DNA from: Pantoea sp. CCBC3-3-1
GTDB taxonomy: Bacteria; Pseudomonadota; Gammaproteobacteria; Enterobacterales; Enterobacteriaceae
Direction of reading: 5' to 3'
Assembly (NCBI RefSeq): GCF_007981265.1
Contig: NZ_CP034363.1
Location: forward strand, 2,914,001-2,978,000
DNA length: 64,000 bases
Below, piece by piece: positions 34,256-43,618 of the stretch. The notes under the pieces were generated by a model, which made no database searches, was not told where the DNA came from, and saw only the letters and a list, made by a program, of their open reading frames with translations. A program made the translations under genes and the position numbers. Numbering within the stretch: the first letter of the stretch is position 1; each line of letters opens with the position of its first letter.

Positions 34256-37006
34256 ATGATGGCTACGCTGAACAAAGCGCTGACGCGGCCTGCCGCCATA
34301 GCAGGCATTCCCCTCGTGCCGTTCGTGATGGTCAGCGGGGCCATCGTCCTGCTGGCGGTCTATGTCAGCTGTTACCTGATATTACTGCTTATTCCCGCCT
34401 GGCTGGAGATGAAGGCAAAGGCCAGAGCCGATATTCACTATTTCGGGCTGCTCTGGCTGGCCTTTAAAACCCGTGGACGGTTTGGCACCAATAAACATTT
34501 TGGTGCCAATGCCCTGCTGGCAAACCGCTATGACGCCGTCGACGTCTCGGAGTTTATTGAAAAGATGAAGTTAAACGAGCGCGTTACGCTGGATAAATAC
34601 ATTCCGTATTCCTCCCATATTCACCCGCACGTCATCAGAAACCGCCAGGGTGATTTGGTTGCCAGCTGGGAGCTGGAGGGCACCGTTTTTGAATGCGAGG
34701 ACGAACATCATCTGACCTTAATGGCGACGCATCTCAATAACGTTATTCGTGGGTATGAAGGTCTGCCGGTCACTTTCTATCTTCACCGCATCCGGGAAAA
34801 ATACCACGCTGCCTTTGACGCAAATTCAGGTATTCCCTTTTCTGATGAAGTGACCCGGCTGTATTACCAGCCGATCAACGAAAAGCCGTTCTGGCGGCAC
34901 CGGCTGTTTTTCACCCTCTGCTATGCGCCCTTCTCTCCGCTGGAAAAAAAAGCCATGAAGGCGCAGCCGTCCGGTAAACGTAAAGCGGCGCTGGATGATG
35001 CCCTGAAAGTAATGCTGGAGCACCGGGAGGCGCTGGCATCGGCGCTGTCCCGCTATACGGCGACGCCGCTGGGGATGTATGAAGAAAACCGGCGGGTGTA
35101 TTCCGCCCAACAGTCCTTGTATCACCGCCTGCTCACCGGCCAGTGGCTAAAGGTCGCGGTCACGCGTGCACCGTTTTATGAAACGTTAAGCACGCCAGAT
35201 GTCTTTTTTACCACCGACACCGCCGAGTGCCAGACGGTCAGCGGCTCCCGCTTTTTTCGCAGTCTGGAAATCAAAGATTACTCGCCTGAAACCGCGACCG
35301 GCCTGCTGGACGCGCTGCTGTATGCCGAAAGCGAGTATGTGCTGACGCAGTCCTTCACCTGCATGGCCCGCGATGAGGCGCAGAAGCATATTCGTCTGGC
35401 GGAAAAGCGCCTGACTTCTGCGGATGACGACGCCATTTCGCAGCGCGAAGAGCTGATTGTCCTGCGTGACCTGCTCCAGTCCGGGCATGTCTCCTGCGGG
35501 AAATATCACTTCTCCCTGCTGGTATCCTCAGACAGCGCCGACCAGGTGGTGAAGGACACCAACGCGCTGGCGCAGCCCTTCGCCGACCTCGGCATTATGA
35601 CGACGCTGTCCACGCTTTCGCTGCCCGCCGCGTACCTGGCGCAACTGCCGGGGGTGTATACGTTGCGCCCCCGTCTGGTGGCCGTCAGCAGCCAGAACTT
35701 TGCCGACCTGGCGAGCCTGCACAACTTTCATCCCCACAAGCGGAGCGGCAATCCCTGGGGTGACGCCATCGCGATACTCAAATCACCGGGTGGTGGCGGG
35801 TATTACCTGAACCTGCACGACAGCCAGAGCGGGCGGGATGACTTCAACGAAAAAACGCCGGGTAATACGGCGATTATCGGGAAAACCGGTTCCGGGAAAA
35901 CGATGCTGATGACCATGATGCAGCAACTGATGCAGAAGTACCGCAATCCTGCGACGTTCAGCGCCTCAGCCACAATCCAGCGGCTCACCACGGTGTATTT
36001 TGATAAGGACCGGGCGGCGGAAGTAGCGATACGCCAGATGGGCGGACGCTACTTCCGTATCCGTACCGGCACTCCCACCGGGTTTAACCCGTTTTCGCTT
36101 GCCCCAACCCGGCGGAATATCAGTTTTATCAAACGACTGGTGCGCATGCTGTGCGGCCGCAACGGCAAGCCGCTCGATCCGCGCGATGAGGAGCGGATCA
36201 GTGCCGCCGTAGATACCATTATGCTCGACTACCCGCCGGAATACCGCAAGTTCGGTATCACCCGGCTGCTGGAAGTCCTGCCGGAGCCGCCAACCCCCGA
36301 CGCCCGCATCAACGGGCTACGTATTCGCCTTAAACAGTGGGCGCAGGGCGGCGAGTTCGGCTGGGTATTCGACAATGAGGAGGACACCTTCAACATTAGC
36401 AACATTGATAACGTAGGTATCGACGGTACGGAATTTCTCGATGATGACGATATTCGCGGCCCCGTCACGTTTTATCTGCTGTACCGCGTCACCAGCCTGC
36501 TGGACGGTCGCCGGCTGGTGATGTTCATGGACGAGTTCTGGAAATGGCTGGCCGATGTCGAATTTTCCCGCTTCTCGCTCAATATGCTGAAAGTGATCCG
36601 CAAGCTGAACGGCATCTTCATACCCGCCACGCAGTCGCCTGACGAAATCGTCAAGCACCCGATTGCCCCGGCGATTATCGAGCAGTGCAGCACGCAGATA
36701 TTTCTTGCCAACCCGAAGGCCAGCCGGGCGGATTACGTGGGAAGGATGAAAGTGCCGGAAAGCGTGTACGACATCGTCAGAAACCTCGATCCGGGGGAGC
36801 GCTCTATGGTGGTCCTGAAAACACCGTTACGCGCGGGTGAAACCCGGCCTTTTGTGGCGATGGCGAAAATGGATTTATCGGGCCTCGGGAAACTCACCAA
36901 AATGCTCAGCGGCAGCGAAGACAACCTGAAACTGTTCGACACCCTGTATCAGGAAGGAATGCAGCCTGATGACTGGAAAGCCGCCTTCCTTGAACAAGCC
37001 CTGTAA
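34256..37006 (+). CDS. virB3-4: VirB3-VirB4 fusion, T4SS ATPase
   Basis: A 916-residue protein. The first 70 residues are a VirB3-like membrane part (two hydrophobic stretches around 20-50). The rest is the VirB4/TraC assembly ATPase with Walker A GKTGSGKT (about 541-548) and Walker B RLVMFMDEFWKWL (about 750-762). Fusion of VirB3 to VirB4 is known in IncX-like and ICEKp-type systems. It powers pilus assembly at the inner membrane. Start ATG 34256 has GGGAGG upstream. VirB5 follows after 23 bp. No frameshift is seen, so the fusion is real and not an artefact of readthrough. Confidence 0.92.
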   Translation: MMATLNKALTRPAAIAGIPLVPFVMVSGAIVLLAVYVSCYLILLLIPAWLEMKAKARADIHYFGLLWLAFKTRGRFGTNKHFGANALLANRYDAVDVSEFIEKMKLNERVTLDKYIPYSSHIHPHVIRNRQGDLVASWELEGTVFECEDEHHLTLMATHLNNVIRGYEGLPVTFYLHRIREKYHAAFDANSGIPFSDEVTRLYYQPINEKPFWRHRLFFTLCYAPFSPLEKKAMKAQPSGKRKAALDDALKVMLEHREALASALSRYTATPLGMYEENRRVYSAQQSLYHRLLTGQWLKVAVTRAPFYETLSTPDVFFTTDTAECQTVSGSRFFRSLEIKDYSPETATGLLDALLYAESEYVLTQSFTCMARDEAQKHIRLAEKRLTSADDDAISQREELIVLRDLLQSGHVSCGKYHFSLLVSSDSADQVVKDTNALAQPFADLGIMTTLSTLSLPAAYLAQLPGVYTLRPRLVAVSSQNFADLASLHNFHPHKRSGNPWGDAIAILKSPGGGGYYLNLHDSQSGRDDFNEKTPGNTAIIGKTGSGKTMLMTMMQQLMQKYRNPATFSASATIQRLTTVYFDKDRAAEVAIRQMGGRYFRIRTGTPTGFNPFSLAPTRRNISFIKRLVRMLCGRNGKPLDPRDEERISAAVDTIMLDYPPEYRKFGITRLLEVLPEPPTPDARINGLRIRLKQWAQGGEFGWVFDNEEDTFNISNIDNVGIDGTEFLDDDDIRGPVTFYLLYRVTSLLDGRRLVMFMDEFWKWLADVEFSRFSLNMLKVIRKLNGIFIPATQSPDEIVKHPIAPAIIEQCSTQIFLANPKASRADYVGRMKVPESVYDIVRNLDPGERSMVVLKTPLRAGETRPFVAMAKMDLSGLGKLTKMLSGSEDNLKLFDTLYQEGMQPDDWKAAFLEQAL

Positions 37007-37029
37007 TATTCATGACGGAGGTAATTAAA

Positions 37030-37749
37030 ATGCGGTTCAGAGATATCATACTGGCATTATCGTTGTTGATTTCCACCCAGGCGATGAGCGCCGGAATACC
37101 GGTATTCGACGCCGTACAGAATACCGAATCCATGAATCAGTGGATCCAGAAACTCCAGCAGTGGCAGGAAACCGTTACCCACTATAGAAGTGAACTTGAT
37201 GCCTACAAGCAGCAATTAGCCACGGCAACGGGCGTGCGGGACGTTCAGGCATTTCTCCGAGAGGCCAAAAGTCTGAAAACCGATATTGATAATCTTCGTC
37301 AGCACGGTATTTCACTGGATGACCTGCTGAGCAACCAAAACGGGTCATATTCGTCTGAACTGAATAGCTTGTATAACAAATATAAAACGTTCGATACCTG
37401 TAACCCGTCCAGCGCTTCACAACGCTATCTGGACAGCTGCAAACAGATGATCCTGAATCAGGCCGTAGCGATAGAAAATACGTCCGAGGTTGAAAACAAG
37501 ATCACGGGCACGCTCGACGATATATCGGATTTATCAGACCGCATTGCTAATGCGCAGGATTCGAAAGAGTCACAGGACCTGGCTAACGCCATCGCGGCCA
37601 AAAGCGTACAATTAAATGCGCTGACTAGCCAATGGGAAATGTCAGTCAAACAGGCTGAACAGCGAACAACGCTGCTGGAACAGCAAAAACAGAAAGCCTT
37701 TGAGCAACAGCAATTAACTGCGCCCGTTGCCGATCTGAACTCTCTATAG
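37030..37749 (+). CDS. virB5: VirB5 minor pilin component
   Basis: Secreted T4SS component of 239 residues, located at the pilus tip in known systems. A signal peptide (MRFRDIILALSLLISTQAMSA) precedes a long helical body (QWIQKLQQWQETVTHYRSEL, EREAKSLKTDIDNLRQHG-like) and a glutamine-rich end (LEQQKQKAFEQQQL). ATG 37030 has GGAGG ten bases upstream; the ATG at 37012 would include that site in the coding region and is rejected. The lipoprotein EexN gene follows. Confidence 0.88.
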   Translation: MRFRDIILALSLLISTQAMSAGIPVFDAVQNTESMNQWIQKLQQWQETVTHYRSELDAYKQQLATATGVRDVQAFLREAKSLKTDIDNLRQHGISLDDLLSNQNGSYSSELNSLYNKYKTFDTCNPSSASQRYLDSCKQMILNQAVAIENTSEVENKITGTLDDISDLSDRIANAQDSKESQDLANAIAAKSVQLNALTSQWEMSVKQAEQRTTLLEQQKQKAFEQQQLTAPVADLNSL

Positions 37750-37759
37750 GGAGGTTAAC

Positions 37760-38035
37760 ATGTTAAAACCCGTATTAACCTTGTGCATCATGTCAGGCAT
37801 TCTCGTCTTATCCGGTTGTAAAGAGACGAAATCAGAAGCCTGGTATAAAGAACATCCCGATGAAACCTATAAAGTCTATACGCAATGCCTCACGGATGGT
37901 GAGGCAAGCGACAACTGCGAGTTTGCGCACCGGGCAGCACTCATGTTTGCCCAGACAGGCAAACCCGGCATCAGGGAAAAATTCGAGACGCTGTTTCAGC
38001 AGGAAGCCCAAAAAAGAAAATCCGTCACTCAGTAA
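37760..38035 (+). CDS. eexN: EexN-family entry-exclusion lipoprotein
   Basis: Lipoprotein of 91 residues with a lipobox LSGC (Cys about residue 19). The body has WYKEHPDETYKVYTQC, GEASDNCEFA and ALMFAQTGKPG, typical of EexN proteins that stop a cell from receiving a second copy of the same element. It has three further conserved-looking cysteines or paired residues. It follows virB5 by 10 bp after GGGAGG and is followed by a strong hairpin before virB6. Confidence 0.85.
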   Translation: MLKPVLTLCIMSGILVLSGCKETKSEAWYKEHPDETYKVYTQCLTDGEASDNCEFAHRAALMFAQTGKPGIREKFETLFQQEAQKRKSVTQ

Positions 38036-38049
38036 GATCCCCGCCAACA

Positions 38050-38073
38050 AAAACAGGGATCCCTCCCTGTTTT
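38050..38073 (+). terminator. Intrinsic terminator or attenuator inside the virB operon
   Basis: AAAACAGGGA (38050-38059), loop TCCC, TCCCTGTTTT (38064-38073). Ten perfect pairs with A foot and T foot, the classic shape. It lies between eexN and virB6, so it would lower the level of virB6-virB11 relative to virB1-virB5, or mark two transcripts. Confidence 0.7.
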
Positions 38074-38107
38074 ATCCCCTGTCTCTTCCTGACTAATGAG
38101 AGGTACC

Positions 38108-39139
38108 ATGTCCGGTGGTATTTTTGTTGGTATGGACAAAAACATCATGGATGGACTCAACGCCGTGTTAGAAGGTCAGTCTTCTAACTACGGCACCCTA
38201 ATCAGTGCGATTATCGTCAGTTCCTTCACACTGTTTATTACGTATCGCGGGTATCAGACGCTTGGCGGCAAACTCCAGACGCCGGTTGAAGATGTTGTCT
38301 GGGATGTGGGGCGCATGTTGCTGATCATCACTTTTGTTTTAAACCGCGAGGGCTGGCTGGATGCCATCATTGCGGCCATTGAAGGGCTTAAGGACGGCAT
38401 CAGTGGCGATGATAATGTCTGGGCACTCCTAGACACGGTGTGGGAAAAGGCACAAGCGCTGGGGCAAACGCTGTTTAATCTCGATACCTCCACCTACGTT
38501 AAAGTGAATGGCGGTTTTGCCGAGGTGCTGGTCTGGGGCGGAGCAATCGTTCTGTTACTGGCTGCAACCTTTGTCAACCTGCTCGCCGAAATCACCATTC
38601 TGTTAATGACCACCACCGCCCCACTCTTTATTTTCTGCCTGCTGTACGGTTTTCTTAAACCCATGTTTGATAACTGGCTGAAAACACTATTTACCGCAAT
38701 CTTAACGATCATGTTTTCTGCCCTGTCTGTCCGGATCGCCATCAACTACCTGAATAAAATACTGGATGCCGCCACAGCAACGTCTGCTGAAAACAATATG
38801 GTGACCCTGGCGGCGCAATGTTTGCTGGCCGGGATTGCGGCAGGCGTCGTGGTGTATTTTTCAGCGAAAATAGCCACTGCACTGAGCGGTGCCGCCGTGC
38901 AGGCCGTGTTACAGTGGGCTGCGATGAGCGGATTGCGCGGGCTGGCGAGCAAATCTGCCGACGTCGCCAGACCCGGCATAAAGGCCGGGGGCCGACTGGC
39001 CGCCAAAGGTGGCATAGCCGTAGCAGCGACAACCGGCAGGTTCATTGCCGCAGGGGCGGGCAAAACCGTGAACGCCTGGCAGAAACGTGCCACCGCCATT
39101 GACAGCATGAAACGCCAGAATCAGCAGCGTCACCGTTGA
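38108..39139 (+). CDS. virB6: VirB6/TrbL inner-membrane channel component
   Basis: Polytopic T4SS protein of 343 residues with five or six membrane helices between about 35 and 250 (e.g. VWGGAIVLLLAATFVNLLAE and CLLAGIAAGVVVYFSAKIAT). A Gly/Ala-rich tail follows (about 285-330), as usual in VirB6. It forms part of the inner-membrane DNA path. ATG 38108 follows GAGAGGTACC; the ATG at 38096 would contain this site. The small lipoprotein gene virB7 comes 89 bp later. Confidence 0.9.
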   Translation: MSGGIFVGMDKNIMDGLNAVLEGQSSNYGTLISAIIVSSFTLFITYRGYQTLGGKLQTPVEDVVWDVGRMLLIITFVLNREGWLDAIIAAIEGLKDGISGDDNVWALLDTVWEKAQALGQTLFNLDTSTYVKVNGGFAEVLVWGGAIVLLLAATFVNLLAEITILLMTTTAPLFIFCLLYGFLKPMFDNWLKTLFTAILTIMFSALSVRIAINYLNKILDAATATSAENNMVTLAAQCLLAGIAAGVVVYFSAKIATALSGAAVQAVLQWAAMSGLRGLASKSADVARPGIKAGGRLAAKGGIAVAATTGRFIAAGAGKTVNAWQKRATAIDSMKRQNQQRHR

Positions 39140-39228
39140 TCCTCCCGACCGCTAATTTCTTTTCTTCGTCACGCCGTGACCTCTGCCAGCGGTGCGGCTT
39201 TACTGCATTTATCCGATAAGAGGCTTCC

Positions 39229-39369
39229 ATGAAATTCAGCATCTTGCTTCTGGTGCTGTGCGCGCTTTCGGGCTGCGTGCAGCATCAGGGCAACCTCCCG
39301 CCGGTGTCCGGCGATCCCCAGCCGGTTAATTCCCCCGCCATGATCCAGGAGCTGACTCACCATGTCTGA
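39229..39369 (+). CDS. virB7: VirB7-type small lipoprotein
   Basis: A 46-residue lipoprotein: MKFSILLLVLCALSGC signal with lipobox LSGC, then a Pro/Gln-rich mature part of 31 residues. VirB7 anchors VirB9 in the outer membrane; its place between virB6 and virB8 is the expected one. AGAGGC lies upstream of ATG 39229. Its last 8 bp overlap the start of virB8 (ATG 39362), so translation is coupled. It is shorter than common gene-calling cut-offs and easily missed. Confidence 0.8.
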   Translation: MKFSILLLVLCALSGCVQHQGNLPPVSGDPQPVNSPAMIQELTHHV

Positions 39370-40045
39370 TATTCAGCGCATCATTAATGTTTCCCGCTCT
39401 TTTGAATCCGTCATGCTGGAAAAGGAAGAGCGTTCCCGCAAAACAGCCTGGCGGGTGGCCGCTGCCGGGCTTATTCTGGCTGCACTGGCAATTACGGCCA
39501 TGATTATTCTGCTGCCGCTGAAAACCACTGATATTGAATTGTGGTCGGTGGATAAACAGACCGGTCGTTATGAGTATATGACCCGCCTTAAAGAGCGGGA
39601 TATTGCGTCTGAAAAAGCGCTGGTCCATTCACTGGCGGCACACTATGTCAGGCTCCGTGAGGGATATAATTATTTCTCCCTCCAGCGTGATTACGACGAC
39701 GTACAGTTATTTAACAGCGACAGCGTGAACCGGGATTATCTGGACGGGTTTAACGGCGACCAGGCCCCGGACGTTATTTTTAATAAAGCCGAATATGTCG
39801 TCTATATCGACATTATTTCCAATGTGCATGCGCCTGCCACCGGGCCGGATAACCTGGCAACACTGCGTATTAAGCGCACCCTCCGCCGTATTTCTGATAA
39901 TTCAGTGAAAACGGACTTCTGGAATATCCGCCTCACTTACCGCTATGTCCCGCATCAGCAACTGACGGACAGCCAGCGTGAAGTGAACCCGCTGGGCTTT
40001 ATCGTCACCAGCTACCAGCGCGATAAAGAACTGAGGAGCGAATGA
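39362..40045 (+). CDS. virB8: VirB8 inner-membrane core component
   Basis: Bitopic protein of 227 residues. A short cytoplasmic N-terminus leads into one membrane helix (about 27-48, AAGLILAALAITAMIILLPL). A periplasmic NTF2-like domain follows with YNYFSLQRDYDDVQLFNSD (about 101-119) and the end DSQREVNPLGFIVTSYQRD, both hallmark VirB8 motifs. It nucleates assembly of the mating channel. It overlaps virB7 and virB9 by a few bases. Confidence 0.92.
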   Translation: MSDIQRIINVSRSFESVMLEKEERSRKTAWRVAAAGLILAALAITAMIILLPLKTTDIELWSVDKQTGRYEYMTRLKERDIASEKALVHSLAAHYVRLREGYNYFSLQRDYDDVQLFNSDSVNRDYLDGFNGDQAPDVIFNKAEYVVYIDIISNVHAPATGPDNLATLRIKRTLRRISDNSVKTDFWNIRLTYRYVPHQQLTDSQREVNPLGFIVTSYQRDKELRSE

Positions 40046-40932
40046 TGCTGAAAAACATCCTGCTCCTGACGGGCTTACTGGCGTCATGCGCGACATGGAG
40101 CGCCGCCACCCCGCGCGGCAGCGCCTATGACAGCCGGATGCAGAACGTATCGTATAACAGCCAGAACGCCACCGTGGTGAATACCCGCCCTGGCTATGTC
40201 ACCACGCTGCTGTTTGACGACGATGAAGCTGTGATTGATGCGCAAGCGGGTTTTCCAAAAGGCTGGACGGTGACGAAAAGTGATAACCGGGTAGACGTCA
40301 GCCCGAACCCCATCACCCAGCCGGTGACGGACGCCAGCGGCAACAACGTCAGCCAGGTCTTCCTGCCCACGGCAAAGGACTGGAAGACCAACCTCTTCGT
40401 GGTGACCTCAAAGCGTGATTACAGCCTGGAGCTGAACGTGCTGGACCACGATTCCCCCTCGCAGGCGTTCGTTATCCGTTACCACTATCCGGCCGAGGCT
40501 CGCCAGCAATCCGCCGCCGCCAGCGCCGCGCGTCAGACGCTGCAGCGTGAAAGACAGGAGAAGCAGCAGATAGCAGCGGCATTCGGACAGGCCAGCACGC
40601 CACGCAACTGGCGCTACACCAAACGGGTCGCCGCCGGTTCGGCCTCCATCGCACCGGATTTTGCCTGGGATGATGGTCGTTTTGCTTATATCGGTTTTTC
40701 CCCCATCAAAACCCTGCCGTCTGTTTTCCGGGTGGTTAACGGACGAGAGCAGGCGCTCACGCCCCGGACAGTTAAGCAGGGTAATTACATTGTGATGGTG
40801 GTGCCGGCAGCGCCACAACTGGTGTTGCGTTACGGCACCTCGGTGGTGGGGATAGAAAACGACGGGTTCGGGCGCATCGCGATAACCCGCAGCGACACCG
40901 TTTCACCGTCCGTTACGCTGGAGGCTAAATGA
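40042..40932 (+). CDS. virB9: VirB9 outer-membrane core component
   Basis: Periplasmic protein of 296 residues. A signal peptide ends near ATWSAA (about 22). The N-terminal domain has GYVTTLLFDDDEAV and a polar Gln-rich linker (RQQSAAASAARQTLQRERQE, about 153-172). The C-terminal beta domain has FAWDDGRFAYIGFS and NGREQALTPRTVKQGNYIV, as in VirB9/TrbG. With VirB7 and VirB10 it builds the ring in the outer membrane. Four-base overlap with both neighbours. Confidence 0.92.
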   Translation: MMLKNILLLTGLLASCATWSAATPRGSAYDSRMQNVSYNSQNATVVNTRPGYVTTLLFDDDEAVIDAQAGFPKGWTVTKSDNRVDVSPNPITQPVTDASGNNVSQVFLPTAKDWKTNLFVVTSKRDYSLELNVLDHDSPSQAFVIRYHYPAEARQQSAAASAARQTLQRERQEKQQIAAAFGQASTPRNWRYTKRVAAGSASIAPDFAWDDGRFAYIGFSPIKTLPSVFRVVNGREQALTPRTVKQGNYIVMVVPAAPQLVLRYGTSVVGIENDGFGRIAITRSDTVSPSVTLEAK

Positions 40933-42233
40933 CCGATAAACCCGTCCCGGACGAGCCGGAAAAAACCACCGCAGAGCGGGAAGGGGAAGCCCGCGAACGC
41001 GCCCGTGCGGCAATGGCGTATCAGGAGCCGGAGCAAAGAACACCGCCCGGCCAGCCGGAAGTGACCCGTTTTCGTAAGGCATCCGGTCGCCGCACGCTGA
41101 TCGTCAGCCTGCTGAGTCTGGCGCTGGTGATCGCCCTGGCATCCGGCGGCGATCGTCTTTTCAGTGCATTGAAAGGGGGTAATGAGAAAGAAGCAGACAC
41201 CGCGCCGCCGCCCTCCGCCGGGAAGACGCTGCATGAGCGTCAAAATCTGGGCATGGACAGTAACCCGTTTGGCCTGTTCGGGCCGCACATACAGGACCGA
41301 ACAGCCCCTGTCAGCCAGACCGTTACTCCCGCACCATCACTGCCACCGACCCCACCCGCCCTGAACAAGGCAGCCGCGCTGGCTGACGGGCCGAACAACG
41401 CCCGAACAATGCCGGCCGATAATGTACGCACGTCCCCGGATGAACCGCGCAGCAACGCAGAAACGTCCGACAGTCGGTCATCATCCACGACATACACATC
41501 CTGTCCGTCAGTACTGACCAGGGGAAAGGATGGCCGCCTGCGCTGCCCGGAGACTGCCGCGCCGGAAACGGGTAACAACGACAATCCGGGCGTCGCCCGT
41601 GTCACCGGCGTCAGACGGCTGGGCCTCGATCCTGATCTCTATATCCCGGTGGACCGCTATATCCCGTGTTCGATGATGTGGCGCTTCGTGTCCGATGTCG
41701 GGGGGCATATTTCCTGTCTGATCAGTGAAGATGTTTACAGCGCCAGCAACCATGTGACGCTGATCCCGGCGGGAACGGTCGCCCGTGGCATCTACCGCAC
41801 CGGGGCGCTGCAGCATGGACGCAGCCGGATGTTTGTGCTGTGGACGGAGCTGCGTACGCCTGAGCCCGGCAGCCTGCAAATCCCACTAACTGATACGCAG
41901 GCCAGCGGCCCGCTCGGCGAGGCGGGGATCTCAGGTTGGATCGACAACCATTTCTGGGAGCGCTTCGGCAATGCCCTGATGCTAAGTACCGTGCAGGACG
42001 TGGCAGCGGCGGCGTCGGATGCTGCCCCGGGGAAAGACCGCAATACCGACTACACCGAAAACACCCGCGCAGCCACGGCGGAAATGGCGAAAACGACGCT
42101 GGACAACAGCATCAATATCCCGCCCACCCTGTACCTGAATCAGGGTGATGTCATCGGGATCATGACCGGCACTGACATTGATTTCTCATCCGTCTGGCAG
42201 CTGCGACTGAAAAAGAGGTGGTATGAACGCTGA
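40929..42233 (+). CDS. virB10: VirB10 core scaffold component
   Basis: T4SS energy-transducing protein of 434 residues that spans both membranes. Cytoplasmic N-terminus, one helix (about 56-73, TLIVSLLSLALVIALASGG), a Pro/Thr-rich periplasmic linker (about 130-190), then a C-terminal beta barrel with YIPCSMMWRFVSDVGGHISC, LIPAGTVARGIY and RMFVLWTELRTP. A final GIMTGTDIDFSSVW closes the domain. It overlaps virB9 by four bases and virB11 by eleven. Confidence 0.92.
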   Translation: MTDKPVPDEPEKTTAEREGEARERARAAMAYQEPEQRTPPGQPEVTRFRKASGRRTLIVSLLSLALVIALASGGDRLFSALKGGNEKEADTAPPPSAGKTLHERQNLGMDSNPFGLFGPHIQDRTAPVSQTVTPAPSLPPTPPALNKAAALADGPNNARTMPADNVRTSPDEPRSNAETSDSRSSSTTYTSCPSVLTRGKDGRLRCPETAAPETGNNDNPGVARVTGVRRLGLDPDLYIPVDRYIPCSMMWRFVSDVGGHISCLISEDVYSASNHVTLIPAGTVARGIYRTGALQHGRSRMFVLWTELRTPEPGSLQIPLTDTQASGPLGEAGISGWIDNHFWERFGNALMLSTVQDVAAAASDAAPGKDRNTDYTENTRAATAEMAKTTLDNSINIPPTLYLNQGDVIGIMTGTDIDFSSVWQLRLKKRWYER

Positions 42234-43251
42234 AAACCTGTCGCTGGATTTTATGAAAAACCAGCTGTTTGGTGATTTCATTGCGCAGGACGGCCTGACG
42301 GAAATTGCCGTTAACCGGCCGGGTGAACTGCATACCAAAATCCGGGGGAAATGGCGAAGACATGAAGCCGCGGTTACGCTGCGTCAGTGTTACGCCTTTG
42401 CCAGAGCGCTGGCGTCGTGGCAGGACGATAATATCGACGACACCTCGCCAATCCTTTCCGCCACGCTTGAGACAGGCGAGCGCATTCAGGCCATTATTCC
42501 CCCGGCCTGTGAGCGCAATACCGTATCCATTACGCTGCGTAAGCCCTCATTCGGGCAGAAAACACACAAGTCATGGATTGATGCGGGATTTTATAACCGG
42601 GTCAGCGGTCAGGAGCGAACGGAAGACAAAGATGTTGAACTGACCCGCTATTATCAAGGTGAAGATATTTCCCGTTTTATGGAAAAAGCGGTGGAATACG
42701 GTAAAACGATTTTTATTGTGGGTGAAACAGGCTCCGGTAAAACCACCTATATGAAAACGCTGCTGCACTATATTCCCCGGCACCTCAGGCTGACCACCAT
42801 CGAGGACAACCCCGAAATCCACTTCTATCATCACACCAATTATGTCCATCTCTTTTATCCGGCGGACGCCGGGGATAATGCCATTGTCACGCCTGGCAGA
42901 CTGATACGCGCCAATTATCGTATGAACCCTGACCGGATATTACTGGCTGAAATTCGCGGTCGGGAAGCCTGGGATGCACTGAAAATCGTCGGTTCCGGAC
43001 ATGAGGGATTAATGACCTCCCTGCATGCGGGCAGCCCGGAAGAATGTATTGAAGGGCTCATTGACCGCTGTTATGAAAATCCCGACTGCCGGAACATGCC
43101 TTTCGACGTTCTGTTACGTAAGGTGCTTAAGAGCATTGATGTGATAGTCAGCATTGATATTCACGGTGACATACGCCGGATGAGCGATATTTATTTTAAA
43201 CCCCTTCATCTCAATGACATGAGAGGTGTATTCAGTAAAGGACTTCAATAA
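42223..43251 (+). CDS. virB11: VirB11 traffic ATPase
   Basis: Hexameric inner-membrane-associated ATPase of 342 residues. Seen: Walker A GETGSGKTT (about 167-175), Asp box TTIEDNPEI (about 192), Walker B-like RILLAEIRGREAWD (about 238) and His box SLHAGSPEE (about 268), all in order. It switches the machine between pilus building and DNA transfer. Start ATG 42223 lies inside the end of virB10. Last of the numbered virB genes; a TrbM-like gene follows after 49 bp. Confidence 0.93.
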   Translation: MNAENLSLDFMKNQLFGDFIAQDGLTEIAVNRPGELHTKIRGKWRRHEAAVTLRQCYAFARALASWQDDNIDDTSPILSATLETGERIQAIIPPACERNTVSITLRKPSFGQKTHKSWIDAGFYNRVSGQERTEDKDVELTRYYQGEDISRFMEKAVEYGKTIFIVGETGSGKTTYMKTLLHYIPRHLRLTTIEDNPEIHFYHHTNYVHLFYPADAGDNAIVTPGRLIRANYRMNPDRILLAEIRGREAWDALKIVGSGHEGLMTSLHAGSPEECIEGLIDRCYENPDCRNMPFDVLLRKVLKSIDVIVSIDIHGDIRRMSDIYFKPLHLNDMRGVFSKGLQ

Positions 43252-43300
43252 ATAACTTATCAAATTACGCAACACTATTTTTAATATGAAGGTGACCGAA

Positions 43301-43600
43301 ATGAAAAAAGAAATATCCTCCGCATTATTACTCTGCATTATGGCATCATATTCCACCTCCGTCATGGCCGCTGACGCCTGTGAAGTGGTGTTATGCATGT
43401 ACGGTAAAGCCACCGGGAACGGCGGCAATGAATGCCATTCTGCTGAACGCACATTTTTTAATATCGTCAAAAAGAACAAGCACGGTTTTCTGCCGGACCA
43501 TACTGCCGATGCCAGAAAATCGTTCTTACTTGAGTGTGATTCGGCAGACCCGGCAATTATCAGCCAGATTATCAATAAATTTGGCCACATGCATGGATAA
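43301..43600 (+). CDS. TrbM/KikA-like conjugal transfer protein
   Basis: Small secreted protein of 99 residues: signal peptide ending SVMAAD, then ACEVVLCMYGKATGNGGNEC, an early cysteine pattern shared with TrbM/KikA proteins of IncP and IncN plasmids. Five cysteines in the mature part suggest disulphides in the periplasm. ATG 43301 has AAGGTGACC upstream; an in-frame ATG at 43286 contains it. Role in mating is by family association only. Confidence 0.75.
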   Translation: MKKEISSALLLCIMASYSTSVMAADACEVVLCMYGKATGNGGNECHSAERTFFNIVKKNKHGFLPDHTADARKSFLLECDSADPAIISQIINKFGHMHG

Positions 43601-43618
43601 TTAGCGGAGGTAATTTTT

